This document shows positions 10,591 to 21,758 of a DNA stretch of 64,000 nt, in pieces (positions within the stretch are counted from its first letter, which is position 1; the number at the start of each line of letters is the position of its first letter). Origin of the DNA: Tetracentron sinense (Eukaryota > Streptophyta > Magnoliopsida > Trochodendrales > Trochodendraceae); NCBI GenBank assembly GCA_015143295.1, contig CM026559.1, forward strand, positions 19,854,826 to 19,918,825, given 5' to 3'. Below the pieces are notes generated by a model. The model saw nothing but the letters and a program-made list of their open reading frames with translations, did not search any database and was not told the origin of the DNA. Made by a program: the position numbers and the translations under genes.

Positions 10591-13500
10591 TCATCCAAAC
10601 AACTCAGGGTGTTTCGCCTTGACTTCGGCCTCACGTTCCCAGGTAGCCTCTTCCTGAGCGTGATGTTGCCATTGTACAAGAACTAGCGGTATAGTCTTGT
10701 TACGAAGCACTTGATCTCTTCGATCCAAGACATGAATCGGCTTCTTAACCAAAGTGAGATCCTCTCGAATCTCAACTAGATCAAGTTCGATGACATGAGA
10801 AGGATCCGGGATGTACTTCCGGAGCATAGAGACATGGAATACATTGTGGACCGCCGCCATATGAGCTGGTAAAGCAATACGGAAAGCTACCTCACCGACT
10901 CTAGTAATGATCTCAAACGGACCCACATATCTCGGGCTAAGCTTGCCCCTCTTCCCGAATCGTATCACACCCTTGGTCGGTGAAATTTTGACAAAAACAA
11001 AGTCCCCAACTCAAAACTCAAGGTCTCGCCTACGGGTGTCGGCATAGCTCTTCTGTCGGTCCTGGGCAGTCTTCAACCTCTCCCGGATGAGCTTGACTCT
11101 ATCCGCCATTTGTTCAATCAACTCGGGGCCCAAAATTTTTCTTTCTCTCACTTCATCCCAATACAAAGGGGATCTACAACTTCTTCCGTACAAAGCCTCA
11201 AAAGGTGCCATCTGTATGCTTGCTTGGTAACTATTGTTGTAAGAGAATTCCACCAAAGGCAAGTGGTCCTCCCAACTTCCCTTGAAGTCTAGCACACAAG
11301 CTCGGAGCAGATCTTTAATAACCGGATTCACTCGTTCGGTTTGCCCGTCGGTCTGTGGGTGGAAAGCTGTGCTAAAGTCTAGTCGGGAATCCATAGCATC
11401 TTGAAAACTTTTCCAAAACCTGGAAGTGAATCTCGGGTCTCTATCCGACACAATGCTCACTGGCACCCCATGCAGTCGGACTATTTCCTTGATGTACAAT
11501 GCCGCCAACTGATTTGAGTTGAATGTAGTCTGGTACGGTTAGAAATGGGCGGGCTTCGTGAGTCTGTCAACTACAACCTATATAGCATCGGTCTTTCTAA
11601 CCGTCTTTGGCAACCCCATAATGAAGTCCATAGATATGTGCTCCCATTTCCATTCGAGAATAGAGAGGGACTGCAATAGACCCGCTGGTCTCAAGTGCTC
11701 TGCTTTCACCTGTTGGCACACCAAACACCGTGCCACATATTCTGCAACCTCCTTCTTCATGTTTCGCCACCAAAAGTGACTCTTGAGATTCTGGTACATC
11801 TTTGTACCCCCAGGATGCATTGTATACTTGGACCGGTGAGCTTCATCCATAATCTCTCTCCGGAGGTCTGCATTGGCTGGGACACAAAGTCTTCCTTTGA
11901 ATGTAATTGCACCTCGGCTAGTGAGAGAGAAGTCCGTACTACCCTTGGCCACTTCCTTGTCCCGGAAAGCCAATAAGTCAGCATCTGTGGCTTGATACTC
12001 CTGGATCAAGTCTATAATGTACGGCCGAACCGTAACATTTGCCAAAACGGGACTGCGGACGGAGTCATTCACACTGATGTCCAAATTTTCCAAATCTTCC
12101 AACAATCTCCATTCTCACACTAACATGTGAGCCAACAACCCCGGTGGTTTCTTACTCAAGGCGTCTGCCACCACGTTAGCTTTTCCCGGGTGATATTGGA
12201 TAGTGCACTCATAGTTTTTTAAGAACTCAATCCAACACTGTAGCCGTAAGTTTAGCTCTTTTTGAGAAAAGAGATACTTGAGACTCTTGTGGTCGGTGAA
12301 CATATAGAATTCTACCCCGTAAAGGTAGTGTCGCCAAATCTTGAGTGCAAACACGACTGCCGCAAGCTCCAAGTCGTGAGTGGGGTAATTCTTTTCGTGC
12401 TCCTTCAGTTGCCTTAATGCATAGGCAATGACTTTCTTGTGCTGCATTAGGACACACCCAAGTCCCACATGTGAGGCGTCACTATAAACCTCATAACCAA
12501 CATGTCCCGACGGCACCGTAAGGACGGGAGCTGTGGTGAGGCTTTTCTTCAACTCTTGGAAACTTACTTCACATTGGTCACTCCAACTGAACTTTGCATT
12601 CTTCCTTATCAAGTAAGTGAGAGGTGCAGCTAAACTGGAGAATCGCTCCACGAATCTCCGGTAGTAGCCCGCTAATCCAAGGAAACTACGTATCTTCGTG
12701 ACGCTCTTGGGCCTCTCCCAACTCATGATTACCTCAACTTTGGTCGGGTCTACAGAAATACCCTCGGCCGACACTACGCGGCCTAGGAATGTCACATTCT
12801 CTAACCAGAATTCACACTTGCTCAATTTGGCATACAACTTTGGCATACAACCTATGCTTTCTCAACGTCTCTAGAGCAAGGCGGAGGTCTCGTGTGTGAT
12901 CTTCCCGTGTCTGGGAATATACTAAAATGTCGTCAATGAAGACAATCACACACCGATCCAAATGCGATCGGAACACCCGGTTCATCAAATCCATGAACGC
13001 TGCCGGTGCATTCGTCAGCCCAAAAGGCATGACAAGGAACTCGTAATGCCCATACCGAGTCCTGAAAGCCGTCTTCGGAACATCCTCCGACTTGATCTTT
13101 AACTGATGATATCCCGATCTAAGATCAATCTTGGAGAAAAATCTCGCTCCCTTCAGTTGGTCGAACAAGTCGTCTATCCTGGGCAAGGGATAACGATTCT
13201 TGATAGTTACCTTATTCAATTGACGGTAGTCTATACACATTCTCATCGACCCGTCTTTCTTCTTCACAAAGAGGATCGGAGCTCCCCACGGTGACACACT
13301 TGGTTGGATGAAACCAAGTTGTTGTAACTCCTCAATTTACTTCTTCAATTCTTCAAGCTCTATTGGGGCCATTCTATATGGTGCCCTTGAAATCGGAGCG
13401 GTGCCCGGAGCAAGCTCTATAGCGAACTCAATCTCCTGATTCGGAGGCAATCCGGGAAGTTCTTCCGGAAACACATCCAATAACTCACTCACGACCGGAA

Positions 13501-13924
13501 TGGCCGAAGAGTTCGGTGCCTCTGGGTTTGCTATGATCAAAGCTACGAGGTGAGCAATGTCCCTCTCTCTTAATCCTCGAAAGTGAAAAGGCTTAACTCC
13601 TTCCAGCTTGAAGTCCACCCTCTTTTCAAAACATGCAACATGCCCGTGATGGTTTGCCAACCAATCTATCCCTAGGATGGCATCAAAATCTAAGTCTTGG
13701 AAATCTAGGACGATGAGATCGGCTAACAGCTCATTCTCCCCCACTTGAACCACACTATCTCTGAATATCTTGTCCGTATCAATTAACTTGCCGAGTAGAG
13801 TTACAATGGTCAACTCCCGCTCCAACGGAGTAGCCTCAGTCAAAAAGCCCTTTGCAAAACTGGGTGAAACAAAGGAGTGAGTGGATCCTGTGTCTATCAA
13901 CACTCGGGCGAGACACTCGTTCAC
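10591..13924 (-). pseudogene. pol remains: protease, RT, RNase H, integrase, chromodomain-like end (Tekay)
   Basis: Order from the high to the low coordinate: protease with LIDTGSTHSF near 13880, reverse transcriptase with the catalytic FIDDILVYS near 12925, RNase H with [11 protein letters not shown] near 12480, integrase with a zinc-binding H-H-C-C region (CLVCQQVKAEHLRPAG near 11720) and HPQTDGQTERV near 11345. The C-terminal region contains LDRRDQVLRNKTIPLVLVQW and EEATWERE, the chromodomain-like end that marks the Tekay/Del lineage. That tail is thought to guide insertion to heterochromatin. The region is a fossil with several breaks. Confidence 0.9.
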
Positions 13925-14135
13925 TAATAAACCGCCTGTGCAATTAAGTAACTAATATCAATAGATTTCAAACAATAGCAAGTATCATACATAGGTAACC
14001 CCTAGTAAAATTAATAACTCATCAACCATAGAAATCATTTACAATTTAAACTCTAGAATTCTTGTGTACCTTGCACGACATCGTCAGATGCATGTGCGTC
14101 CCTTTCAGATAAGGCAAAGACTCTGCCCTGGGTGG

Positions 14136-15224
14136 CTAGGCGAGGAGGCCGTGTAGACTGTGAGGCTCTCGAAGCCTGGGAAGGGCTAGGCTGAGATGTC
14201 TATCTAATCGAGGGCCTGCTCCTTGAAGACTGAGCCAGCAAATGACGTCGGGGACAATCTCTAACCATGTGGCCATGGTCACCACAATGGAAGCAACTTC
14301 TTGTAACCCTCTGGCATTCTCCCGCGGGATGCCTCCTTCCACAAAGGGTACAGATATCATGCGTGTAGGTGGGAGAAGCATATCCCGTAGCCTGAGTCAC
14401 TACGAGGCGAGAAGCATATGAGGTAGCCAGGCGAAAGGCCGGTGGAGCAAAAGGGCTAGGAGCCTGTGGCGCTGAATATATCCTCTGTGACTGAGCCGGC
14501 CCTGCGGACTGATACAAGCTAGTCCTTGCTCTTTTCTCCCCTGAACCACTTGACTGTCCTTTCTCCATTCCTCTTCTTTTAAAGAACTCCTCAGAGTTCG
14601 ACTCGGCCAAAAGTGCCTTGTTCACAACTTCTGAATATGTCTCATGTCTGAACATTGAGACTCGATCCTTAAGATAGGCCTTCAATCCACTCTCAAAATT
14701 TTAAGCTTTCATAGCCTCGGTCGCTATCATGTGTGGAGCAAACCAAGATAACTCCGAAAACTTAGCCTCATAAGCGGCTACTGACATATTACCTTGCTCC
14801 AAGGTAATAAACTCCACCTCCATCTTCTCTTTCATCCCGACCGGGAAGTACTTTTTATTGAAAACATCCAAGAATTCTTCCCAAGTCCAGTCTTGACCTT
14901 GCCGGGTCAACTCTTAGGTCCGAAGTGCGGATTTCCACCAATGGTCGGCCTCGCCTTCAAGCATATATAAAGGCGGCCCAAGTAACCCTCTCTGCCTTAG
15001 TAGGCACCAACACGGAGAAGATCTTTTCTAGTTGCCAGATCCAACCCTCAGCAACAAGTGGATCAATGCTTCTACAAAAAATTGGAGGCCTCATCCTCCG
15101 GAAGGCTTCTATCCCGGCTTGTGCTCGGTTAGGAGGAGCCGGTATAAGTGTGGTATTAGGCGGAGTGGCCGGTTGCCTTGCGGCCAACATAGCCAAAGTC
15201 TCGGCTATGGATGCGAATGCTTAG
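14136..15224 (-). pseudogene. gag remains (minus-strand Tekay)
   Basis: Capsid-region phrases FRRMRPPIFCRSIDP and WTWEEFLDVFNKKYFP are present, followed by a zinc knuckle CFHCGDHGHMVRDCP near 14290 preceded by a second Cys/His cluster (CTLCGRRHPAGEC). This is the nucleocapsid layout of Tekay elements. It is broken. Confidence 0.85.
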
Positions 15225-15631
15225 GCAAAGTCGGGTTGATCATCACCCGATGGAGCATCACCTCCATTGCCCCTCGTGTTGTACCAGTGAGCCCGGGTAT
15301 TGTGTCTTATGATTTCTCCCGAGAACGACAATACAACGTGAGTCTAACTTAGATACGCATTTAGTACAAATTTCGCAATTCACTCAATACATATTCATCA
15401 AGCATTTTTAATAAACACAACACAATTAATGCACACATGGTATACAACACAATATCATACATACAATCCATGTTCCTAGCATAGGACTCTAAGTTTGGTT
15501 GAGATTCAACCTATTTTGACTAGGACTAACTTGTTAGTCCATACTTGGAATACAACTCTTTCCTAACACCTAATGTCTTGTTCAATCATGATATCGAGTA
15601 CTAAGCGACCCTAGGGACTCTAAAGCCTAGA

Positions 15632-15643
15632 GCTCTGATACCA
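15632..15643 (-). other. Primer binding site (initiator Met tRNA), minus Tekay
   Basis: The minus strand reads TGGTATCAGAGC four bases inside the 5' LTR end, complementary to initiator tRNA-Met. Confidence 0.85.
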
Positions 15644-15647
15644 CCTC

Positions 15648-18041
15648 TGTCGCACCCCAAAATACCCCCTAAGAGTTTAGGGATACTTTAGGAGTGACTA
15701 TACGTACCTACCAAACCATCTTATCATGAACAAGATAATTACAGTACTAAAACAATGATAATCAGAGCGCGGAAGCTAAACATAAATGGGAAAGCATAAA
15801 CTAACTTTTTTTTTTCTTTTCTTCTACAATTCCAACATAGTATTCCAAGTTAACATATATACAAAACATGTCTAAGTCTAAGGTGGACAGGCCCACCCAT
15901 CAAAATATCAAAATACATAAGCACCCTCCGTACTCTCGCCTCAACAGTAGTCGAGGTACGGCCACACGTCAAGGTCTCGGTCTGCCTGAGACTGCAGTGG
16001 GATAGATGACTCTCTCTCCTCTATATACTCTTCCTCGACCTAAGGCTCCGGGTCGAGGGCTCCCTCAGTACCTGCTGACATGAAAGTACGGCTAAGCATG
16101 GAATACTCAGCGAGTACAAGCTACTAGCTAATCATAACAATAATGAACACCACAACGGTAATACAGTACAAAGTAGAAATCAGAGCATCACAAAAGAAAT
16201 AGCATAAGACGTGGTACAATACAATCATCTTGACGTGCGTGCATGAATGCGAAAACTCCAATAAAACTCACGCCTGGACATCCGTTTTATGTCTCGGTAT
16301 GACTTATAGAAATCATGTATGCATGAATGCCTTGTCGTCATCTTGTAAACTTACATCTTGTAACTTGTGAGCCAGAGGCTAGCACCCGAATCTCCCTGGG
16401 CTGCTAACCTCCTTGATATAGAGTTTTCTTGTGAGCCAGAGGCTAGTACCCGAATGTTCCTGGGCTACCAACCTCCTTGACAATATGTGATTTTTATTAC
16501 TTGTTTAGTTTTCTTGTGAGCTAGAGGCTAGTACCCGAATGTCCCTGGGCTACCAACCTCCTTGACATGCAATGTTTTCTTGTTGATTTATTATATGCAT
16601 ATGCTCTTGAAAAGCTCAGTCTATGCAACATGCGTGCCCGTGTGCGTGCCAATAGTGACAATCCTGATGATATGCTTGGATGACGGGATCACATAAGCAT
16701 AGCATTCCCATTTTGAATATTAGCATAAAGGAATATGGATAACATGTAGGGCATTCGATCAAGGTAGGCATTTAGACATAATTAGCTCAATACATGCTTT
16801 CATAATTCTAGTTCATTTATTCAATACGTCATTGAAGCATTTTATCAAACACTTGGTATGCAATTCCATTCCTAGTCATTTTGTTTCGATTTCTTAATGC
16901 ATATATTTCATCACACCACACAAAATGTATTTATTATGTTTGAGGTGCCCATCCACCATTTTCCAATACCCATTCATCAACCAACACGGCATCCAATCAC
17001 CTCAACCCATTTCATCCATTCATACATTCCACATTCATTCACATTATCTTGTTTAGGTTTTGGATATATAGTATGTTTCCAAGGGAAAGGGAATACAAGA
17101 TCAACATCATGATTTTAAAAGAAGAAAGCCTAGAGTATTACTAGAGAAGTTAGTAGAGTGTACTAACCTTGAAGATCAAGCTTGATCTTTGAGGAATCCT
17201 TTGCTTGAGGATGGTTCTAGCTTGGAATCCTTCAAGCTTGCTCCCTTGATCTCAATCCCAAAGCCCTATTTGGATTTTTGCCTTCAATCTCTCCTCCTCC
17301 TTTTTTCCTTCTTTCTCTCCTTAGGTTTAGAAAATCCCCAAATGGGATCCCTCAACAAGACAAGGGTTTAAAACCCCCAAATTCAGAATCTGCTACCGCA
17401 TGCGATCGATCGCGCACTTATCTGCGATCGATTACTGGTCCTTGCGATCGATCGCACATTAATGCGATCTATCGCACATTAATGCGATCTATCGCACATG
17501 AACCCGAATACATTGGTCTGATTTCCCTCTGTATGCGATCAATCGCACACTCTTGCGATCGATCGCAGATCACTGCGATCTGTCGCACAGGGATCCCCAT
17601 CTATCGCATATGGTCCCGAGACCTTGGGACCTATTTCTCCTGCATGTGATCGATTGCACTTGACTTGCGATCGATCGCACCCTCCAGATTTTGTTGTTTT
17701 CTTCCTTTTTCCCCTACTTTGGTAATTCGGCCATAACTTGTGACTCGGTTGTCCGATTTGGACGATTCAACTTGCGTTGGATTCCTCTTTCAAAGGGGAA
17801 CATTCGTGACATTTTAGAATTTCTAATTCTTCTTTATTTATTGACCAAATTACCCCTAAAGTTGACTGATCCGCAAATGGGTTTCAGTAACTCGAGTTTT
17901 CAATATGTCCGACTTAAGAATACTACTTCCTAACACTTAGAGTTTCTTTAAATTTTATCATTTTATAGAAATAGGAGGATTACAAAGGCAAAATGCCTTG
18001 GCACGGTTTTTAATACATGGCAAAATTTTCGGGGTTCTACA
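15648..18041 (-). repeat. 5' LTR of the minus-strand Tekay element
   Basis: It is 2394 bp, 58 bp shorter than its partner, which is about one minisatellite unit (three units at 16364-16565). Palindromes GCGATCGATCGC lie at 17396-17680 and a TATA-like TTTTAAAC near 17365. The shared stem-loop is at 16094-16108. Confidence 0.9.
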
Positions 18042-18964
18042 CTAATGAGCAGAGGATGGAATGGGCTTCCTTCGTGATGAAAGGTGAAGCTGAACACTGG
18101 TGGAGGTCTGCACTAAGGTAGAGGGATGTCACCAAGGCAGGGGAGCCATGGACATGGGGAGAGTTCATGGATGTCTTCTATAAGTAGTACTTCCCGGTCT
18201 TCATCAGGGAGTAGAAGGAGTAGGAGTTTGTGTCCCTCGAGCAGGGAGAGATGACTGTGGCCGAGTACGAGGCCAAATTTATAGAATTGTCAAGGTTTGC
18301 ACCTTATATGATCGCATCTGAGCACATGCGAGTTAGGAAGTTCAAGAGAGGGCTAAAGGCCTTTATCAAGGATAGGATCCCCATGCTCCAGGTGGGAACC
18401 TGGGGAGACGTAGTGAGCAAGGCGAAGATTATTAAGAAAGGTTCAAAGGACTTCCTTAGACGACGAGGCATGACTCGAGGTCAGTCCAGTGGCTCAATAC
18501 AACCTGAGAAGAGGGTCAGGAATGCTCCTTATCCTCTATCTAGGCCGTCGCAAGCACCAAGGCCTTAATTTGCATCACAGGCACCTCGCCCCATGACTAC
18601 TCAGGCTTCGAGATATGCACCACCTACCTCTTCCACGGTGCCATTCGATGTCTATACCTTTTGTGGCAAGAGCCACAAGACTGGGGAGTGCAGGAGGCTT
18701 TTTGGAGGCTGTTTTCATTGTGGCGGCCAAGGCCACCAGATCAAGGATTGCCCCCGTAGGCAATTACCAGCCCAACCTCAAGGGAGTAGGCCCCCGGCTC
18801 AACAGGCTTCTCAGCAGGGGTCTTCGCAGGCTTCCAGGCCTCCTCAATCCAAGCAGCCGCCTAGCCAAGTAAATCAGGGCAAGGTCTTTGCCTTGACCGA
18901 GAGGGACGCACATGCATCTAATGATGTTGTGCAAGGTACACTCGAGTCCAAATTGTTCCAATTA
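18042..18964 (+). pseudogene. gag, second part (plus-strand Tekay-like element)
   Basis: It resumes the gag cut at 8048. WTWGEFMDVF and VAEYEAKFIELSRFAPYMIA match the minus element's gag. Two Cys/His clusters follow, CGKSHKTGEC near 18660 and CFHCGGQGHQIKDC near 18730, then a Gln/Pro/Ser-rich tail. Fossil. Confidence 0.8.
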
Positions 18965-19077
18965 TGAAATTTTGATGATATATATATGCTATGCTTACCT
19001 ATGCGTACATGTTACCTATATAATATGTGTGGGTTGTGAAAATTATTGACGAAAGATAGTTTAAATATTAATGCTCC

Positions 19078-19681
19078 TTGTTTATTAGTGAGTGCTTAGC
19101 GCGTGTGTTGATTGACACTGGATCATCGTATTCTTTTATCTCGCCTAGCTTTTTCAAGGGCTTTGCCTCAAATCCGAGTCGACTACCTCAGGAATTATCC
19201 ATTTCCACTCTGCTCAGCAAGTCTGTGGATGCGAACAAAGTGTATCGGGACTGTATTGTGCAAGTTGGGCAGCATGAGCTGCCAGTCGATTTGATCATCC
19301 TCGAGTTCCAAGACCTAGACTTCGATGTCATTCTTGGGATGGATTGGCTCTCAACTCACCATGGGCACGTGGCATGCTTCGAGAAGATGGTGAACTTCAA
19401 ACCAATTGGAAAGAAACCGTTTTATTTGCGAGGGTTGCGAAAGCAAGACATCGCCCGTCTTGCAGCCCTAAGTCTATTGAAATCGGAGGAGAGAGACTCC
19501 ACAACCATCCTGGTTGTGTGCGAGTATATGGATGTGTTTCCCGAGGAATTGTCGGGTTTACCTCCAAATCGGGTGATAGAGTTCGCCATCGAGCTTGCTC
19601 CAGGCACGGCTCCAATTTCTAGAGCTCCGTATAGGATGGTCCCTATTGAGCTTAAGGAGTTGAAGGATCAATTGGAGGAAT
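19078..19681 (+). pseudogene. Protease and RT-proximal linker (plus-strand Tekay-like element)
   Basis: The retroviral-type aspartic protease is recognised by CLARVLIDTGSSYSF near 19120 and by ILEFQDLDFDVILGMDWL. The linker that precedes RT follows (FAIELAPGTAPISRAPYRM). The 3' LTR begins at once after this part. The ORF is open over about 200 residues. Fossil. Confidence 0.8.
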
Positions 19682-21758
19682 TGTAGACTTGGTTTCATAG
19701 CCATTGAATAGTGCCATGAATAGTGCTATGAATAGTGACCATGTAATGGAATTTTGTGAATTTAAAGATAAAAAGTCCCGGTAATGGTTGTTTATAAGTT
19801 AACTAAGCTTAGTTGATTTTATGGGATTTTATTCATATGTTTAGGATGGTTTTCGGGCAATGTAAAAGTTACAACAAACCGGATTTATCGGATTTTTGCC
19901 TAGAACTGGAAAATCAGATTTTGAATTGTGAGGAATTAGATTTTCTAAGTATTTTTGTTGGATTCAAATGGAGGGTACTTCCTTATTTTAATTTAAAACT
20001 TAAAGTTAAACATTAACTTTAAGTTTTAAATTAACATAAGTATAAGAGTAAGTATAAGAAGGGGAAAGAACAAAGCACAGGCCAAAAACAGAAGAGCAGG
20101 GGAAGAAAACAGGCAAAACTGGTTGACCGATTTTGCTACCAGTCGACCGGACCTTGACCGGTCGACCGAATGCCATTACCGGTCGACCGAAGGGTCAAAA
20201 TTTTGTATGGGTTATTTGGACAGAGAGGGGTCATTTGACCGATCGACCGAAACTCTCTACCGGTCAACCGGTCTGGGCTATTTTGCCATGTAACAGACTC
20301 CTAGGATATTTTAAGGGTGTTATAAGGTTTTGGCTCACCCTAAACCCCTATAAATAAGCCATTTTTGTGGCTAGGGTTACAAGAACCCTTAGAAGAAGTT
20401 TTTGGGAGAATTTTTGAGGGAAAAGAAGGAGAAGAGCTAGGGTTTTCAAGGTTGGCGCTAGTGATCAAGTGGAATCCGAGTTTCGATTTCAGGAGTTCTT
20501 CCTAAGCTTGGATCTTCTCTTCCATAAGCTTTCAAAACCTCTTGGTTGAAGGAAATCAATCCTTCACAAAGTAAATACACTCTACTAAATTTGGTATAGT
20601 TATGTTTTATGCTAGGTTTCAAGTTTTGGGAGGATTTTCTAGTGAAATTAAGGTCTTGGATTTGTTATTAATAAACTATGATTAAGATAAGTCATATTTA
20701 AAGTTCTTGTTTAAATCTTGTTCATAGATGATCATTTGCACTTGTATATTGGGTTTTGTTCAATCAAAAGGATGGAAGAAAAAGGGTTTTTGCCTCAAAG
20801 AAGGAATTGGGTTTTGAAAAGGAGTTTTAATCGGACTTGTTTCGGGTAGAGGTTTTGCTCGATGTTTTGGTTTTTAAGTATTGTGCTCAAAGTATTATGT
20901 TTGTTTCAAAGTCTCAAAGCTTGCTCAATGAAAGAAATGAACTCGTCTCTAAGGTGTTCCGAGAAGGGAATCACTTTGAAATCTTATAAAGTATAAACTC
21001 GTCTCTAAGGTGTTCCGAGAAGGGACACTTTGAAATCTTGTAAAGTATGAACTCGTCTCTAAGGTGTTCCGAGAAGGGAAACACTTTGCTTGTAAAGAAT
21101 GTCTCAAAGTCATGCTTGTAAACCCTTGTTTAGAAATATGATTTGAAAAGCTTGCACAGTATATGTTTTGAAAAGTATCATGATTTCTGCTCTACGATTT
21201 CGAAGTATGTTGGTTTAGTCGACTTGGTTTTAATTGCTTGCTTTACTTGACTTGAAAAACATGTTACAAATTCTGTTATAGCTTACTAGCTTTAGTAGTT
21301 TGTAGACACTGAGTATTCCATGCTTAGCCGACTATTGATTTCGGCAGGTGCACACGTTCCATTTGATCTCTGTGGTATGGAGCCTTGGATAGAGGAGGAA
21401 TACTACGATCCGGAGCTATCTATGGACCAGTACTAGGACGATGGGTCACTGGATAGGCAGCACGATTTTGATTTCTGTTGAGAGAGAGAGAGAGAGTGTA
21501 CTTGTAATTTGATAAGTATTTAGAGTGCGGCTTGTCCACCACATGCTTCATACTTTTGAATATGTGTTCTGTTGGTTCAGACTTGAACCTATCGATAGGA
21601 GTGTTATTAAATTGCTTCTGCTTGTTTTCCATTATGTATATAACTTGCATACTCTGACAGGATGGTATGTATGCCTTATGTATCATACTGGAGGGTATGA
21701 TACGAGGGTCACGAGCTAAAGTATCCCTAACTCCTAGGGGGTATTTTGGGTGGCGACA
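19682..21758 (+). repeat. 3' LTR of the plus-strand Tekay-like element
   Basis: It is about 2.08 kb and closely matches 5160-7341, including six palindromes (20120-20275), TATA box (20348-20356) and stem-loop (21311-21325). Its minisatellite has three units (20939-21092) against five, which explains most of the length difference. Confidence 0.85.

Larger units (their letters stand above)
8049..18041 (-). mobile_element. Tekay-type Ty3/gypsy chromovirus (full-length layout, broken)
   Basis: 5' LTR 15648-18041, primer site 15632-15643 (TGGTATCAGAGC on the minus strand), gag, protease, RT, RNase H, integrase, C-terminal chromodomain-like region, polypurine tract 10501-10513, 3' LTR 8049-10500. 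A perfect 5-bp target duplication CTAAT flanks it (8044-8048, 18042-18046). All parts are in canonical order but the single long reading frame is broken, with about eight breaks. The LTRs differ by a few percent by eye plus one minisatellite unit, so it is moderately young. It is the innermost and latest step of the left-hand nest, sitting antisense in the gag of its plus-strand relative. Confidence 0.92.
5160..21758 (+). mobile_element. Tekay-like Ty3/gypsy element, incomplete, split by a later element
   Basis: Parts in order: 5' LTR (5160-7341), initiator-Met primer site (7346-7357), gag (7735-8048, continuing 18042-18964), protease and the start of the RT region (19078-19681), 3' LTR (19682-21758). 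A 5-bp target duplication GAGAA flanks it (5155-5159, 21759-21763). I find no RNase H, integrase or chromodomain. It is broken, with about five breaks besides the later insertion. It inserted into solo LTR A and was later split by the minus-strand Tekay element, so its age lies between theirs. A gag-plus-protease element with two long LTRs recalls non-autonomous gag-only families; whether this is a family or a single damaged copy cannot be told here. Confidence 0.85.
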
